Origin: Symbiodinium natans
Lineage: Eukaryota; Sar; Dinophyceae; Suessiales; Symbiodiniaceae
Reading direction: 5' to 3'
Assembly (NCBI GenBank): GCA_905221605.1
Contig: CAJNDS010002434.1
Span: 124,001-188,000, forward strand
Length of the DNA: 64,000 nt
The translations under genes and the position numbers were made by a program. This document shows, piece by piece, positions 20,700 to 30,950 of the stretch (position 1 is its first letter; each line of letters opens with the position of its first letter). Below the pieces are notes generated by a model. The model had not been told where the DNA came from and ran no database searches. It worked only from the letters and a program-made list of their open reading frames with translations.

Positions 20700-21890
20700 A
20701 CGCAGTTTTCGCAACTGTTTCCACAATGCGCACGTCAATCTGATAAGGTTCCGGTCCGCATGGTCTGCATGGAACACTCGAGGGTGTCATTGCTCACATG
20801 TTGTACACAGAGGTAACATGCATGTAACTCGAGAAGGCGACTCTGATGGCACCATGCGGACAATGGTTTTGCAGTCTCCATTTCTTCTGATGCGCACACA
20901 CATCGCGGAATCGTCGAATGCCTCAGGCATTGGCCACTCGTGGGCTCTCCAGGTGTCGCAACCACACATGTTAGAGAACCATCAGAGTACCGAAAACGCC
21001 CGGCCAACGTGCAGATCCCAGACGACTCAAGGGTGTCTCATCTATCTGTCTCAAACCGAAGGAAGAGAAGAGGTGAACTCGCACGAGACCTTACACATGC
21101 TGCAGCAAGCCAGCAAATTTGGGGTGCACTGTGCCAGTCTGTTACTTGCTGACTTGGAGTTCTGGGCCGGTACTGTAGTGGCGCGTACCGTGACATGCTG
21201 TGACGCGCTGCAGCCAGCGGGGCGTGTTGGAGTTTAAAGCCAGTCGTCACACATTTCTCTCGGATCCCTTGACACCGGGTGGTTTCTTCTGCTTATGCGG
21301 CTCAGCGTCTTGTGCGCTTCGCCTTGCCTGGCCTGCCACTTGGGATAAGGAGAGCAAAAGGAGTAAGAAGCAGCACGCACACGTCCAAAAAGCACCTTGG
21401 GGACTCAGGCGTTTGCCGACGCTCCGCATATTGTGGACCCTCTGCCGAGACAATTCGAGACCCAGAGCACCCAGTGCTGCTTAAGGCTGCTGGCTCAATG
21501 TCCAGCATGTCCCGCATCTGCCTTGAGGCAGTGATGTCAAGGCTGCTCTGTCTGCTCTGTCTCCTTTTGGGAGCCCTCCCTTTGGGGTATGGCATGGCAT
21601 CCCATCATTGATTGAATCGAACTAACTGAATGGGTCAACTGCAGCTGAGTCTGGCCCTAAAGGCCCTAAAGCCTCCCTGAAGCCAACAACATTCGGTCAA
21701 GGCCGCATCGAAGGTCAAACGAGCGAACAAGGCTCGATCTGGCTGAACCGCTGCAGATAAGGTCAACAAAGCCACTTTGCCCTCTAAAGGCTTAACTTTG
21801 GGGGAGTTGAGAAAAAAACAGCGGCACGGGAACTTTTGAATTGTTCCCCAAACAGTGCTTGCACAATGGGGCTCTTACGTTCAGAGTAAA
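20700..21890. other. No supported gene
   Basis: Short ORFs on both strands, none with a recognisable domain or consistent exon signals. Confidence 0.45.
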
Positions 21891-21894
21891 GAAT

Positions 21895-22485
21895 TGGTTG
21901 CTGACCGCAACGGCGCGCGCGGCGCGGGGCCTTGGTTTCGACGCTCCTGCTGTGGCTTCGCGCGAATTCCGTTGCGTTTCGATGCTGCCGCTGTGGTTTC
22001 GCGCGAATTCCGTTGCATTTCGACGAGCCCCCTGTGGCCCCTGTGGTTTCGCGCGAATTCCGGCCTCTCGTGGCCTCTTCAGGCCTCTTCTGGGGGGGCC
22101 ACTTAGGTTGCCGACAGCAACGGCGCGCGCGGTGAGACGGGGCCTTTGGTTTCGACGCTCCCGCTGCGTTTCGATGCTGCCGCTGTGGTTTCGCGAATTC
22201 CGTTGCATTTCGATGCTCCCGCTGTGGTTTCGCACGAATTCCGGCCTCTCGTGGCCTCTTCAGGCCTCTTGTGGGGGGGCCACTTAAGTTGCCGACCGCA
22301 ACGGCGCGCGCGGTGAGACGGGGCCTTGGTTTCGAGGCTCTCGCTGTGGTTTCGCGCGAATTCCGTTGCGTTTCGATGCTCCCGCTGTGGTTTCGCGCGA
22401 ATTCCGTTGCATTTCGATGCTCCCGTTGTGGTTTCGCGCGAATTCCGGCCTCTCGTCGCCTCTTCAGGCCTGGGCGCGCGGTGAG
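21895..22485 (+). repeat. Nested tandem repeat: ~41-bp units inside ~180-bp units
   Basis: Short units of GTGGTTTCGCGCGAATTCCG...GATGCTCCCGCT recur at about 41 bp. A longer unit, marked by GGCCTCTCGTGGCCTCTTCA and GCAACGGCGCGCGCGG, recurs with an offset of about 180 bp (for example 22064 and 22244). The minus-strand ORFs of 146-240 codons across it are by-products of the repeat. Confidence 0.85.
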
Positions 22486-22544
22486 ACCACCTGGCGGCAG
22501 GATCAAAACACAGGGCTTCGGGGGGTTTTGGGTTTAGGGTCAAC

Positions 22545-24600
22545 TCTGCGGCTGGGTGCTGGGGGGTAGTATTATGGGGTAGCGATTTTTGGGTTGAGCA
22601 TCATGAGCATCAGCAGCTGGGTCTTTTGGCCCCCAAGTTCCACACGCGTGCAAAGCCGAATCCCCAGTGGTTGGCACCTTTTTGACCCCAAAGGAATTCG
22701 GCCCCCCACGAACTTTTGTACTTTTTGTCCCCGGGAGTGTCGGTGCTCTTCTGGCCTTCTTTGGCCTTTTCTGGCCCTCCTCACGGTTTGGGGTCTACGC
22801 CGGGATTTGAGGCCAATGAGATGGAACACACAGGTCCAGCACGGCAACAGAAACTTGCCCACGACAAGCACCTGTACTTTCGAGATTCTGCATAGAGACC
22901 ACTGCCTGTACGTGCTCAAGGCTTTGTAAAGGCTTTGCAAGATGAAGCTGTGGGTGAACACCGTTCACCTGAACTCTCTGGGCTGGGCCATCTCGAGCGC
23001 TCTGGGCCATCTGGCGCATAGCAGCAGCTGTCGATCAACTGAAGATCGGAGACCAGCACAGGGCCACGAAGACGCCCAGCCACGGGCAGCATCCTTGCAT
23101 GTCTCAAAGCCGCCTCAGGGGAAGCAAATTTTGCTGCCACTGTCGTGATTCTTGTGCGCAGGAATTTGGTGCTCAGTCTATGCTGCGTGCACGACTTCGT
23201 GCCCGTCGAGCATTTGAGAGACAATCACATGTGACAACCACATGTGACAACTGCAAGCAGGCCTTACAGGCTTACAAGAGAGCGCTGTCAGCACCAGTGT
23301 CCGTTCTGTGGCGAGCACTTGCCAACAAATGCCCTGGCCCTACCCCAATCCTTGAGCGAAAATCATCCACAGCTCCAAATTGAAAAGCTCAGAAAACTTT
23401 CGCGGGAACTCGAGCACGGAGCATGCCTCTGCTCTTCGCCAACACTTTCTGCCAGCCTAGAATTTGAACGGATGCAATGTGCGCATGACAAAGACGTGGT
23501 GTGCTCCTTCACGTCGACCAGCGGCTGTCCTACACATAGGAGCTACACTGAATCGTAAAGTCATGGGGGCCGTCTGCAGGCAGCGTCTCTTCATGTGCGA
23601 AGACACGCTCATCAAGCGCACGTGCAACCAATCACCTCACGGGACCTCAAGGGACTAGCCCTTGGAGATCCCATTGACAACACAAGCTTTGCGGGGTTGC
23701 CGAGAATTGAAATCCATACAGGACGAATGATTCGCCATGAGAGCTGCATCTGCACAGCAGATCATTGAAGTCACATTTGCATCACCCTTGTCGACATTTG
23801 TCGACTGCATCCTTTTGCAATAAGTCACGCCGTTCCACAAAGCTTTGATGTCGGCTGTTGCCGGGCTGTGCACACCCTGTCATGTAATCGCCAGGACCCG
23901 GCAGGTCCGTTCTTAGACCTTATCGGTCGGTCCAATTCTGGAATCTTCTCTTCTACCTCATAACATGCTGCATGCAATCGAAAGTCACCGTCTGGAACTG
24001 CACGTTTCCTGTCCGAGTTTATTTGAATGAGTGGCCAGCTGCTGAGAGCTCAGTGATGAAGCTTGAGGCCAGCGAACTCGCCAGGGTCTAGGCGGCCATT
24101 CTTGCATTGACCTTGAGACTTACAAATCTACAAATCTACAGCCGCTCCAGCTACCCCTCCCTGCAAGAACCAACGAAAATTCCGTGATGGTTCAGCTGCG
24201 GCGCAATTGATTTGGATTTAGTGAGGCTGGAACAAGCTGAGGATACAGCGTACATCATCACACGCTTCCCACACATCAGGCAGGGTGTGGAAAGCTTCGA
24301 ACGCTTCGAACAGTTCGAAAACTTCGTACTGTTCTCATGGCTGCCGACGGACGGAGCTCAATCTCCCCTCAGGAAGCTGGGTCAGGACGCAACGTCTGGC
24401 GGCGACCAGGTTTCCAAGGCTTGACGGGACAGAAGTTGCAGAAGCCATAGAAGTGACAGAAGTGACAAAGTCCAGAATGAGGCCAAAGTTGCAAAAGTCC
24501 AGGATGAAGCCAAACTTGCCAAGCTGCCTTTTGCGCAAACCTTGACGTTGAACCGACTCGTCGCCTGATACCCCACCGAAGTCAGAAGGTGACATGGGAG
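22545..24600. other. No supported gene
   Basis: Opens with a short TTTAGGG-like stretch near 22525-22540. The rest holds short ORFs on both strands and no recognised domain or repeat. Confidence 0.45.
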
Positions 24601-24607
24601 CACAGGG

Positions 24608-24686
24608 GAGCATAAGGAGCATATGCAGCATATGGAGCATATGGAGCATATGGAGCATATGGAGCATATGGAGCATATGCAGCAGG
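24608..24686 (+). repeat. 9-bp tandem repeat (CATATGGAG)n
   Basis: About eight units of GGAGCATAT with a few GCAGCATAT variants. The period is a multiple of three, so it reads His-Met-Glu repeats on plus and Cys-Ser-Ile repeats on minus. Each unit carries the palindrome CATATG. Confidence 0.85.
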
Positions 24687-24944
24687 CAAAGTGCGTCTCA
24701 GACCCTGAAGGAGCATCCACAATTTGGCTGCAGATGGGAGTAGCTGCTTGGACATTGCGGGCATTGTCAAACGCAATCTGGAACGTCCAGGGTCTCATGG
24801 GCTGTGACTTATTGGGAATGCTGCGTATGCTTGCGAGCTTCCGGCCCATGTTGCCACAACCGATCCTCGTCTTGGCCATGTGCTTTTTGCGCTTGAGCCG
24901 TGGCTCCAGCGGTCATGCAATTGGAAACCATGCTTTGCATCCGC

Positions 24945-25010
24945 GTGGTGCAACGGCTGAAGCAGTGTAGGCAGAAAGCTGAAGCAGCAAAGCTGTTGCT
25001 GGAGCCCCTG
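24945..25010 (+). repeat. Direct repeat, copy 1 of 2 (~64 bp)
   Basis: The stretch GTGGTGCAACGGCTGAAGCA ... TGTTGCTGGAGCCCC is essentially identical to 25288-25351. The copies are about 343 bp apart, so the interval may be one recent duplication or an insertion flanked by it. Confidence 0.85.
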
Positions 25011-25287
25011 TAAAGGAATCCAACTATGCAAAGCTTCACAGCAAGAATCACCACATTGGGTGATCCAGGGAGTGGAGGGCGGTCAAATTTCTTTAAGCAA
25101 GCATGAAGCTGATGCTGACTGGTTGCTAAGCTGGCTGTCGTGCTTGATCCCCAAAGCAGCGGGATCAGCAAGCTGCGAATAAAAGCACGTAAACAACATT
25201 GAGTAAACACAAGTATCGTTCACAAGTCTTTTATTACGACGGCCAGCTAAACTAAAGCAAGCCCACAGCGAGACTGCTCTTTTGGCT

Positions 25288-25351
25288 GGTGGTGCAACGG
25301 CTGAAGCAGTGTAGGCAGAAAGCTGAAGCAGCAAAGCTGTTGCTGGAGCCC
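25288..25351 (+). repeat. Direct repeat, copy 2 of 2 (~64 bp)
   Basis: Second copy of the repeat at 24945-25010. Sequence before and after it differs from that around copy 1. Confidence 0.85.
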
Positions 25352-25469
25352 CACAAAGACTGCCAGGAAAAAGGGGAGTCTCGCTGCACCACCACCAAAT
25401 GAAACGGTGAGACGATCCTGTTTGCGAAGATGTGTAGCAGGATACGCTTAGCGTAACTGCCAAAAGCTC

Positions 25470-25662
25470 AGGGAAGCCGTTAAAAGGCTGTCACTCTCAG
25501 CATGTCCCCGTGTAAAGTCTGGGGAAGCTGAAACGTATTCCCATGTCTCGTTACAAACGAGGATTCGACCTTGGCATGTCCCCGCAAAGCATGGGGAGGC
25601 CGTAAACAGTCGATGTACTTGGCACGTCCCCGTAAAGTCTGGGGAGGCCGTAAAAGTGAATT
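25470..25662 (+). repeat. Hairpin-forming repeats CCCCGTAAAGTCTGGGG
   Basis: Three or four copies of a short unit with a CCCC...GGGG stem followed by AGGCCGTAAA, near 25503, 25578 and 25625, with a weaker one near 25470. Each could fold into a small hairpin in single-stranded form. Confidence 0.7.
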
Positions 25663-25816
25663 CATACGACTTTGCTCCTGAGTGGTAAAATTTGCGATGT
25701 CTTCTCACGCGCTTTCTTCTGTCATGTTTGCGAGAGCTGGAGCCGTTTGCTCAATGTGCACGTATACTTCATTAAGGCCAGTTGGGGCTCCTTAGCTTAC
25801 TACCTATTTTGCTTTT

Positions 25817-26608
25817 GTGGCCATGGAGAGACTCGACACAGAGGATTTTACCCGTGCAGCAGCGAGTCTGCCACAAAGTGTGCGTTTGGCAATTATCGAA
25901 GCAACTGCGGCTTCGTTTCGAGTGAGGTGCCACGAACCCACACTGGTGAGCTCCACAACCGTAGCTGCACCACCTGGTCCTACTCTTGCCGCAGAACCTA
26001 CGTCGATGGTAGGTGACAGAAATGTTGTTGCTTTTCCGCAACAACTCGGCTTCTGCCGATCTTTGCCGCTGGAAGGAATGCTTCTTGGACTGGACATGGC
26101 TTCTTTAGCACCCATGGATCGCATTGTTTTGCCTCTCATAGCGAGCCAGGCAGCTGCTTCGCTGGATACCGTCACCCAGGAGGTACAGTGGCTGGTGGCC
26201 CATGGTGCAGACAGGAGCCTTGTTGCTCATTTCAAAGCGGGTTATTTCAAACAGGACCATGATTCGTTTCACGCTGCTCCTGAGTTGCGGATTGGGAACT
26301 GGTGTCTGGCATTCTGCGCCACGCTGTTTTGCGATGCTTTTGTGGGAATGTACAACAATTCCAAATCGGCCGGGCTCTTTGTCGAGGCTTGGATTGTTCA
26401 CCTATGTTCTTCGGCAGATGGGCAGTTGATTTTACAGCATTTCGTTTACCTTGGCAGATCGGTGAGTTCGGTGACTCGTCTTTTTCGGCAGTGCCTTTGT
26501 ATGGCCTTCTTTCACTGGCAAATTGGGACCCAAGCTAATTGGCACTGGCTTCATCGTCTTGCAGATTTGCATTCTTGGCTACATCCCGATGATTCGGTGG
26601 CCGAGTGA
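25817..26608 (+). CDS. Hypothetical protein of 263 residues, unrecognised
   Basis: Longest clean frame in this part, starting in a GCCATGG context and ending in TGA. The N-terminal half (about 1-130) is acidic-to-neutral and Ala-rich. The C-terminal half is rich in Trp, His, Cys and Phe (GNWCLAFCATLFCDAFVGMY; AFFHWQIGTQANWHWLH). No transmembrane helix of normal length and no catalytic motif is evident. It is followed on the same strand by further short open frames up to about 28.1 kb, which could be decayed continuation. I do not recognise the family. It may be a single-copy gene exon or an element ORF. Confidence 0.35.
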   Translation: MAMERLDTEDFTRAAASLPQSVRLAIIEATAASFRVRCHEPTLVSSTTVAAPPGPTLAAEPTSMVGDRNVVAFPQQLGFCRSLPLEGMLLGLDMASLAPMDRIVLPLIASQAAASLDTVTQEVQWLVAHGADRSLVAHFKAGYFKQDHDSFHAAPELRIGNWCLAFCATLFCDAFVGMYNNSKSAGLFVEAWIVHLCSSADGQLILQHFVYLGRSVSSVTRLFRQCLCMAFFHWQIGTQANWHWLHRLADLHSWLHPDDSVAE

Positions 26609-26629
26609 CAGCTTCGGGACTAGTGACTA

Positions 26630-27550
26630 GTGCGTGAGGTTCTAGGCTGGGCTCTAGGGTTCGAGCGAGTTTCACTTCTTTTGCCAGATCTTAAGGATCC
26701 GTTTCGCTGCTTGAGCCTTCGGGCAAATTTGCACGGGAACCCATTTTGTGTGTCATATCTTCAAGTCGCTGGTTTCTTAAAGGACACAGTGACTCACATG
26801 GGGTTGTCAGCTACCTGCCCCGCCTTGTCTTGAATGCTTTTCAGGCAGCGCCATGTGAAAGATTCGCTCCTGGCGTTTCGGGGCCAGATGGATTTGTTTT
26901 TGTGACTTTCGGGGTGTTACTTGGGCATCCGGCTTGTTGCCAAGCTTTGAAATTTGCCGTTGCGCGACGGACGTTCGCTTTACTGCTGTCGCAGGCTCAG
27001 CTGAGGATTGTTCTTTGCTGGGTTGGCTAATGTCGGCTTGGAGCAGGGCTGACTTTCTTACAGCTTTGGCACATGATCACGCGTTGCTATGCAGCTTAGT
27101 GAATGAGTTTACAGCTCCGGAGTGAGCTGCTTGGCCTGCGCGTGCTTATGTCAATTTCATTGCTGCTTTTCAAAGGACGCATTGTGTCTGCATGCGTTTT
27201 GCTTACTGGGGGCCTTTTCGCTTGCGCTCGCCACGATGAGCTTTTACAGTTACGTTCAGTAACGCTGCTTGGCTGCCTTCACGAGTTACATTTAAGCTTC
27301 CATCGGCTGGTACTTATCACTGCTGGTTGGGCTGTGAAAATGTTTATCCATCGGTGGCACGTGTCGAACGTTTGGGAGCTGCAGTATGGTGAATGCTGTA
27401 AATTGTGGGCATTGTGCTTTTTCCTATGCAGAACTGAGCTTGGCAGGGGGCACGCTTTACGAGCAGGTCTCGGGGCCCCCCTGCATTTTTCCCACTGCTG
27501 GGCCCGCAGCGGTTTGCAGCGAAAGGTAGCAGGTAGCGAGCATTAACAGA
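26630..27550 (+). other. Open-frame-rich stretch without a recognised gene
   Basis: Three plus-strand frames of 67-147 codons overlap here with Leu/Cys-rich, protein-like composition but no domain. They could be remnants of the ORF upstream separated by frameshifts or introns. Confidence 0.25.
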
Positions 27551-27685
27551 CATGCTGGAGTTTTACAGACTTCTGCTTTTTCTCGAGACAGGGGTTGACC
27601 TTTACCTTTGTGACATCTCCCTTCCGCTGGGGTTTTCCCTGTCTGCTCCAGCATTTTCAGGTGTAGCAGGGGCCAGCCCCTTGCT

Positions 27686-28111
27686 TTGCAGCGAGGAGTC
27701 ACGGCGTCATCTTCGTCGAGACAATCCCATCGCTCGCGCTCACGTTCTCCTCGGCAGGCAGCAGCGCAAACTACGATCAGGCTAGCCTTAGTGGAAAGAA
27801 CACAGTTGGAGGACACTTTTCGCAGTTACATCCAAGACAAGTATGTTACGGAGCAGAAGACGGATGTTTATCGGGCGACCTGCCATGCTTTGGCAGGCTT
27901 GGCCAGATGGTCAAAAACAAGCAATGACTGGGTTTGTAATAATGCATGTAAAATGCTTTCTCCCGAGGAGGCACGTTCCTTCCTAGGCAACCACTCTTCA
28001 AGATCCCAAAATCTGCCAAAAATGAAGGCCCTCAACTCAAAGAGGGAAGCAAGCAGCCGTCAGAAGACCGGCACAGCGAAGCGTTGTGCCTGCAAGAATC
28101 AGCTGGTGTAG
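27686..28111 (+). CDS. Weak ORF with an RS-rich N-terminus
   Basis: The frame carries SRQSHRSRSRSPRQ followed by a helical-looking segment (VERTQLEDTFRSYIQDKYVTEQ). The last ~35 codons overlap a duplicated non-coding repeat (28001 onwards), so the real end is earlier or the ORF is fortuitous. No function is assigned. Confidence 0.2.
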   Translation: MQRGVTASSSSRQSHRSRSRSPRQAAAQTTIRLALVERTQLEDTFRSYIQDKYVTEQKTDVYRATCHALAGLARWSKTSNDWVCNNACKMLSPEEARSFLGNHSSRSQNLPKMKALNSKREASSRQKTGTAKRCACKNQLV

Positions 28112-29060
28112 ACTCGCAAGTCTACAAAGCAAAAGCAAGCACCATGTAATCAATACATGCGGCCCAGAGGGCAGAGCGGGTAAACATGGTATAAATCAGC
28201 ATGTTTTGGGCCCAATGGGCAGCTAAAAGCAAGACCATGTAATCAATACATGGGAAGCAGCGGCCCAGAGGGCAGAGCGGGTAAACATGGTATAAATCAG
28301 CATGTTTTGGGCCCAAATGGGCAGCTAGCCGCCAGCTTGGGAAGCTAAGCAATTAGTCTTCTAGATCCCAAAATCTGCCAAAAATAAAGGCCCTCTACAA
28401 AGAGGGAAGCAAGCAGCCGTCAGAAGACCGGCACAGCGAAGCGTTAAGCCCGCAAGACTCAGCTGATGTAGACGTGCAAGTCTGCACAGCGAAAGCAAGC
28501 ACCATGTAATCAATGCATGGGAAGCAGCGGCCCAGAGGGCAGAGCGGGTAAACATGGGAAAAATCAGCAAGTTTTGGCCCAAATGGGCACTAGCAGCAGC
28601 ACAGCTGGCAGAGACTTGCAAGTTAAGTCAAAGCAGCACGCAAAGCACGACTGTCACCCAAGACAAGCTTCACTAAAAAAAAGTTGCACGTCAAAGATTG
28701 AAGTTGAAGCCACGAAAGTCTGTTTCCGCAGTTCGCTCGGAATTCAAACGCAACTGAAGGTTTAAGAATCGAAGCCAAAGCATGAATTTGGAAGTGCAAC
28801 GTTCAGATTTATCGCTCTAACATCGCCAACATCAACTTCCAAGCCCAGCCTTTGACCAGCAACCTTGGTCTGCAACTGTCGCCGCCGGCATGCTTGCAAA
28901 TCTGCAAAAGGGAAGTACACGATAAACACAACTTCTCACCCAGTAAGCAAACCTGCTGGAAAGCAAGCGACCCAGAGGGCAGAGCGGGTAAACTGGCAAA
29001 AATTTTGGGCCCGTGGCACAAGCAGCAGCACAGCTGACATTGATTTGCAAGTCTGAGCAG
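28001..29060 (+). repeat. Segmental duplication (offset 362 bp) with ~90-bp sub-repeats
   Basis: AGATCCCAAAATCTGCC begins at 28001 and again at 28363. The following ~110 bp are also shared, including GAAGCAAGCAGCCGTCAGAA. Inside both, a sub-unit with CACCATGTAATCAAT...CCCAGAGGGCAGAGCGGGTA recurs near 28140, 28229 and 28500, with a shorter version near 28970. Minus-strand ORFs through it are repeat artefacts. Confidence 0.8.
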
Positions 29061-30700
29061 CACGCAAAAAACCAGGTAGCTCTTTGACAGCGTAGAACTA
29101 AGTGCTGTACCAACTCTACGTCCGGCATTAAACAGAAAGCTCCAGCACCAAAGATGCTCATGGGGAGTCTAGAGAGGTAAAGCAAGATCCTGAAGGCGTG
29201 AGTTTGTAGAAGAAGAAGGGGAGTTGCTCAGAAGGTCATGCATGTTGCCGAAAGTATGCGCTGTAGTGAAAAGACTCTTCTGAAGGTGTTGAACTTTCTC
29301 GATGTCTCAGACTCTTCCGGCCAATTGCGGTGTTGCAAGTAAACAAGCAGTCCCAGCTTAATTGGAGCCTTACCCTCAGTTCCTCTAAGCAAGATTTCAC
29401 GCATTAGTGTGCCTGATGAGTTGAGAGGCTCTTCATCAAGCGATTCCCATGTAAGTTCTCCAGCAGAACTGGTTCAACTCCCGTCCAACTGCTTGGCCTG
29501 ATCCTGGGTCTCTAAGCTCTCCCATGTCTACATTACAGCCATCTTCCAAGCCTGGATCCTCCATTACATCTGGACAAGACAAGGCGTGAAGAGATCTGCC
29601 AAGGTTGAGGTTGTTGATCCAGAGCGTAAGTTGAACAATCAGGAACCTTCTCAACCCAGATGTGATTTTATGTCCAAGCATGTGACTAGGCCTAAGATCT
29701 TAGATGAAACCGTCTGCAGTCAAGTTTTTAATGATGGGTGCAGTGTGAAAGGGGTTCCGAACGCAAGTGTTTTTTTTTTTGGACTGACGCCCCTTTACTA
29801 CATCAGTAGAACAGTAGGCCGGTCTTGTTGGGCTCGACGTAACGGGTGAAACGCGCGCAAACCACCAAAAGCACAAACACAACCACCCACGAAACAAAGA
29901 AACAAAAGCAACAAAGCGAGCAAAAGCGCTGAACTACTCGGTAACTCCACGCACTCAGTGCTCGAAGTCGTCGTTGAAGTTCCGGTGCAGTCATACAGCA
30001 CAGAGCATGCGGGGAGTCGCAAAATGCGACAGTGCCAGATTCTCAAAACCACCATCATGTAGCTACTGGTGTGACATCATTTGGCTCGAACCAAGGTCAT
30101 CACTCGATAGTCAGAATCCCGTATCCGTCGTCAAGGACAGATAACAGACCCGCATTGGACATTGGCAAAGGGATGGTACAGTCAGACTCTCAAAGCAGAG
30201 GAAAGACGTGCGTATGCCCGGGGACACAGCAAGAACAATCAAGGCAAAACCGGCTCAGGGCACCCCATGGTGGTTAGCCTGGAGCAGCTCCGGTCCCAAT
30301 GATCTAGGGGCCAAGCCAATAAGGTACGTCGAAGGAGATGTCAGGGCTTGCTCACTTTGGCAGCGCTAGGATCTCCGTGGTAGACACAGCTTTCGTCCAG
30401 GCAACGCCATTAGGTAGCATCCAGGCGGGCGAAGATCCTGCCTGTCCTGCCATAGGCCAAGCACAGGCGATGATGGCCCTCTTAAAGGCCAAATTACTTT
30501 ACAGGTTTCTCAAATGCAAATAAACACAACACCGGAAATTTCTCTAACTGTGGAGGTTACTGGAGCTTGCCTACCTTGCACACAGGCGCACAGAGTGGGT
30601 AGGTTCGCCCACTGCCGGTTGTTAGTCAGCATTTGAAAAACAAGAAAGCAACAATTTGCAGCTGCACACCGGATACTGTGAAGGTTACTTTTGTGTTTCC
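29061..30700. other. No supported gene
   Basis: Short ORFs only. A TTTACTACATCAGTAGAACA stretch after a T run near 29770-29815 loosely recalls the TACTAC motifs at 8.5-9.2 kb. No domain was recognised. Confidence 0.45.
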
Positions 30701-30704
30701 AAAT

Positions 30705-30950
30705 CACACTTTTACCACCCGCCGCAGTTGATTTCTGTCCGCTGTCAGAGGCTTCTAAACACTTGTTTTCTAAGCATTTAACTTTTCCAAGGCGTGCACC
30801 TCGATGCCTCTGTGTGCAGTGTCTCTGTGTGCGCCTCTATGTGCCAAACAAGTTCACACTTTGCCGCCGTGTGTGAAAAAACAAGTGTTTTTAAAAGCCT
30901 CTGACAGTGCCAAAATCAACTGCAGGACGACAAGTTTAACCGTGTGTTGA
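30705..30950. repeat. Foldback (MITE-like) element with ~50-bp inverted arms
   Basis: The left arm at 30724-30770 (GCAGTTGATTTCTGTCCGCT, GTCAGAGGCTTCTAAACACT) and the right arm at 30875-30923 are inverted copies, about 80-85% identical by eye. The spacer is about 105 bp. Weaker complementarity extends outward toward 30705 and 30945. No coding capacity, so it fits a non-autonomous foldback or MITE. Confidence 0.65.

Noticed and set aside
21895-22485. Kinship between the 41-bp repeat here and the 42-bp repeat at 8.2 kb
   Set aside because: Both contain GAATTCCG and similar periods, but the remaining words do not align by eye.
21784-22506. 240-codon Arg-rich minus-strand ORF
   Set aside because: It lies entirely in the nested tandem repeat at 21.9-22.5 kb.
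24382-24879. 165-codon minus-strand ORF starting MAKTRIGCGNMG
   Set aside because: The middle is the 9-bp repeat and the end is low-complexity Leu/Ser. The first 50 residues look protein-like but are too short to support a gene.
30078-30096. CATTTGGCTCGAACC as a leader relic
   Set aside because: Mismatches inside the core and no gene follows.
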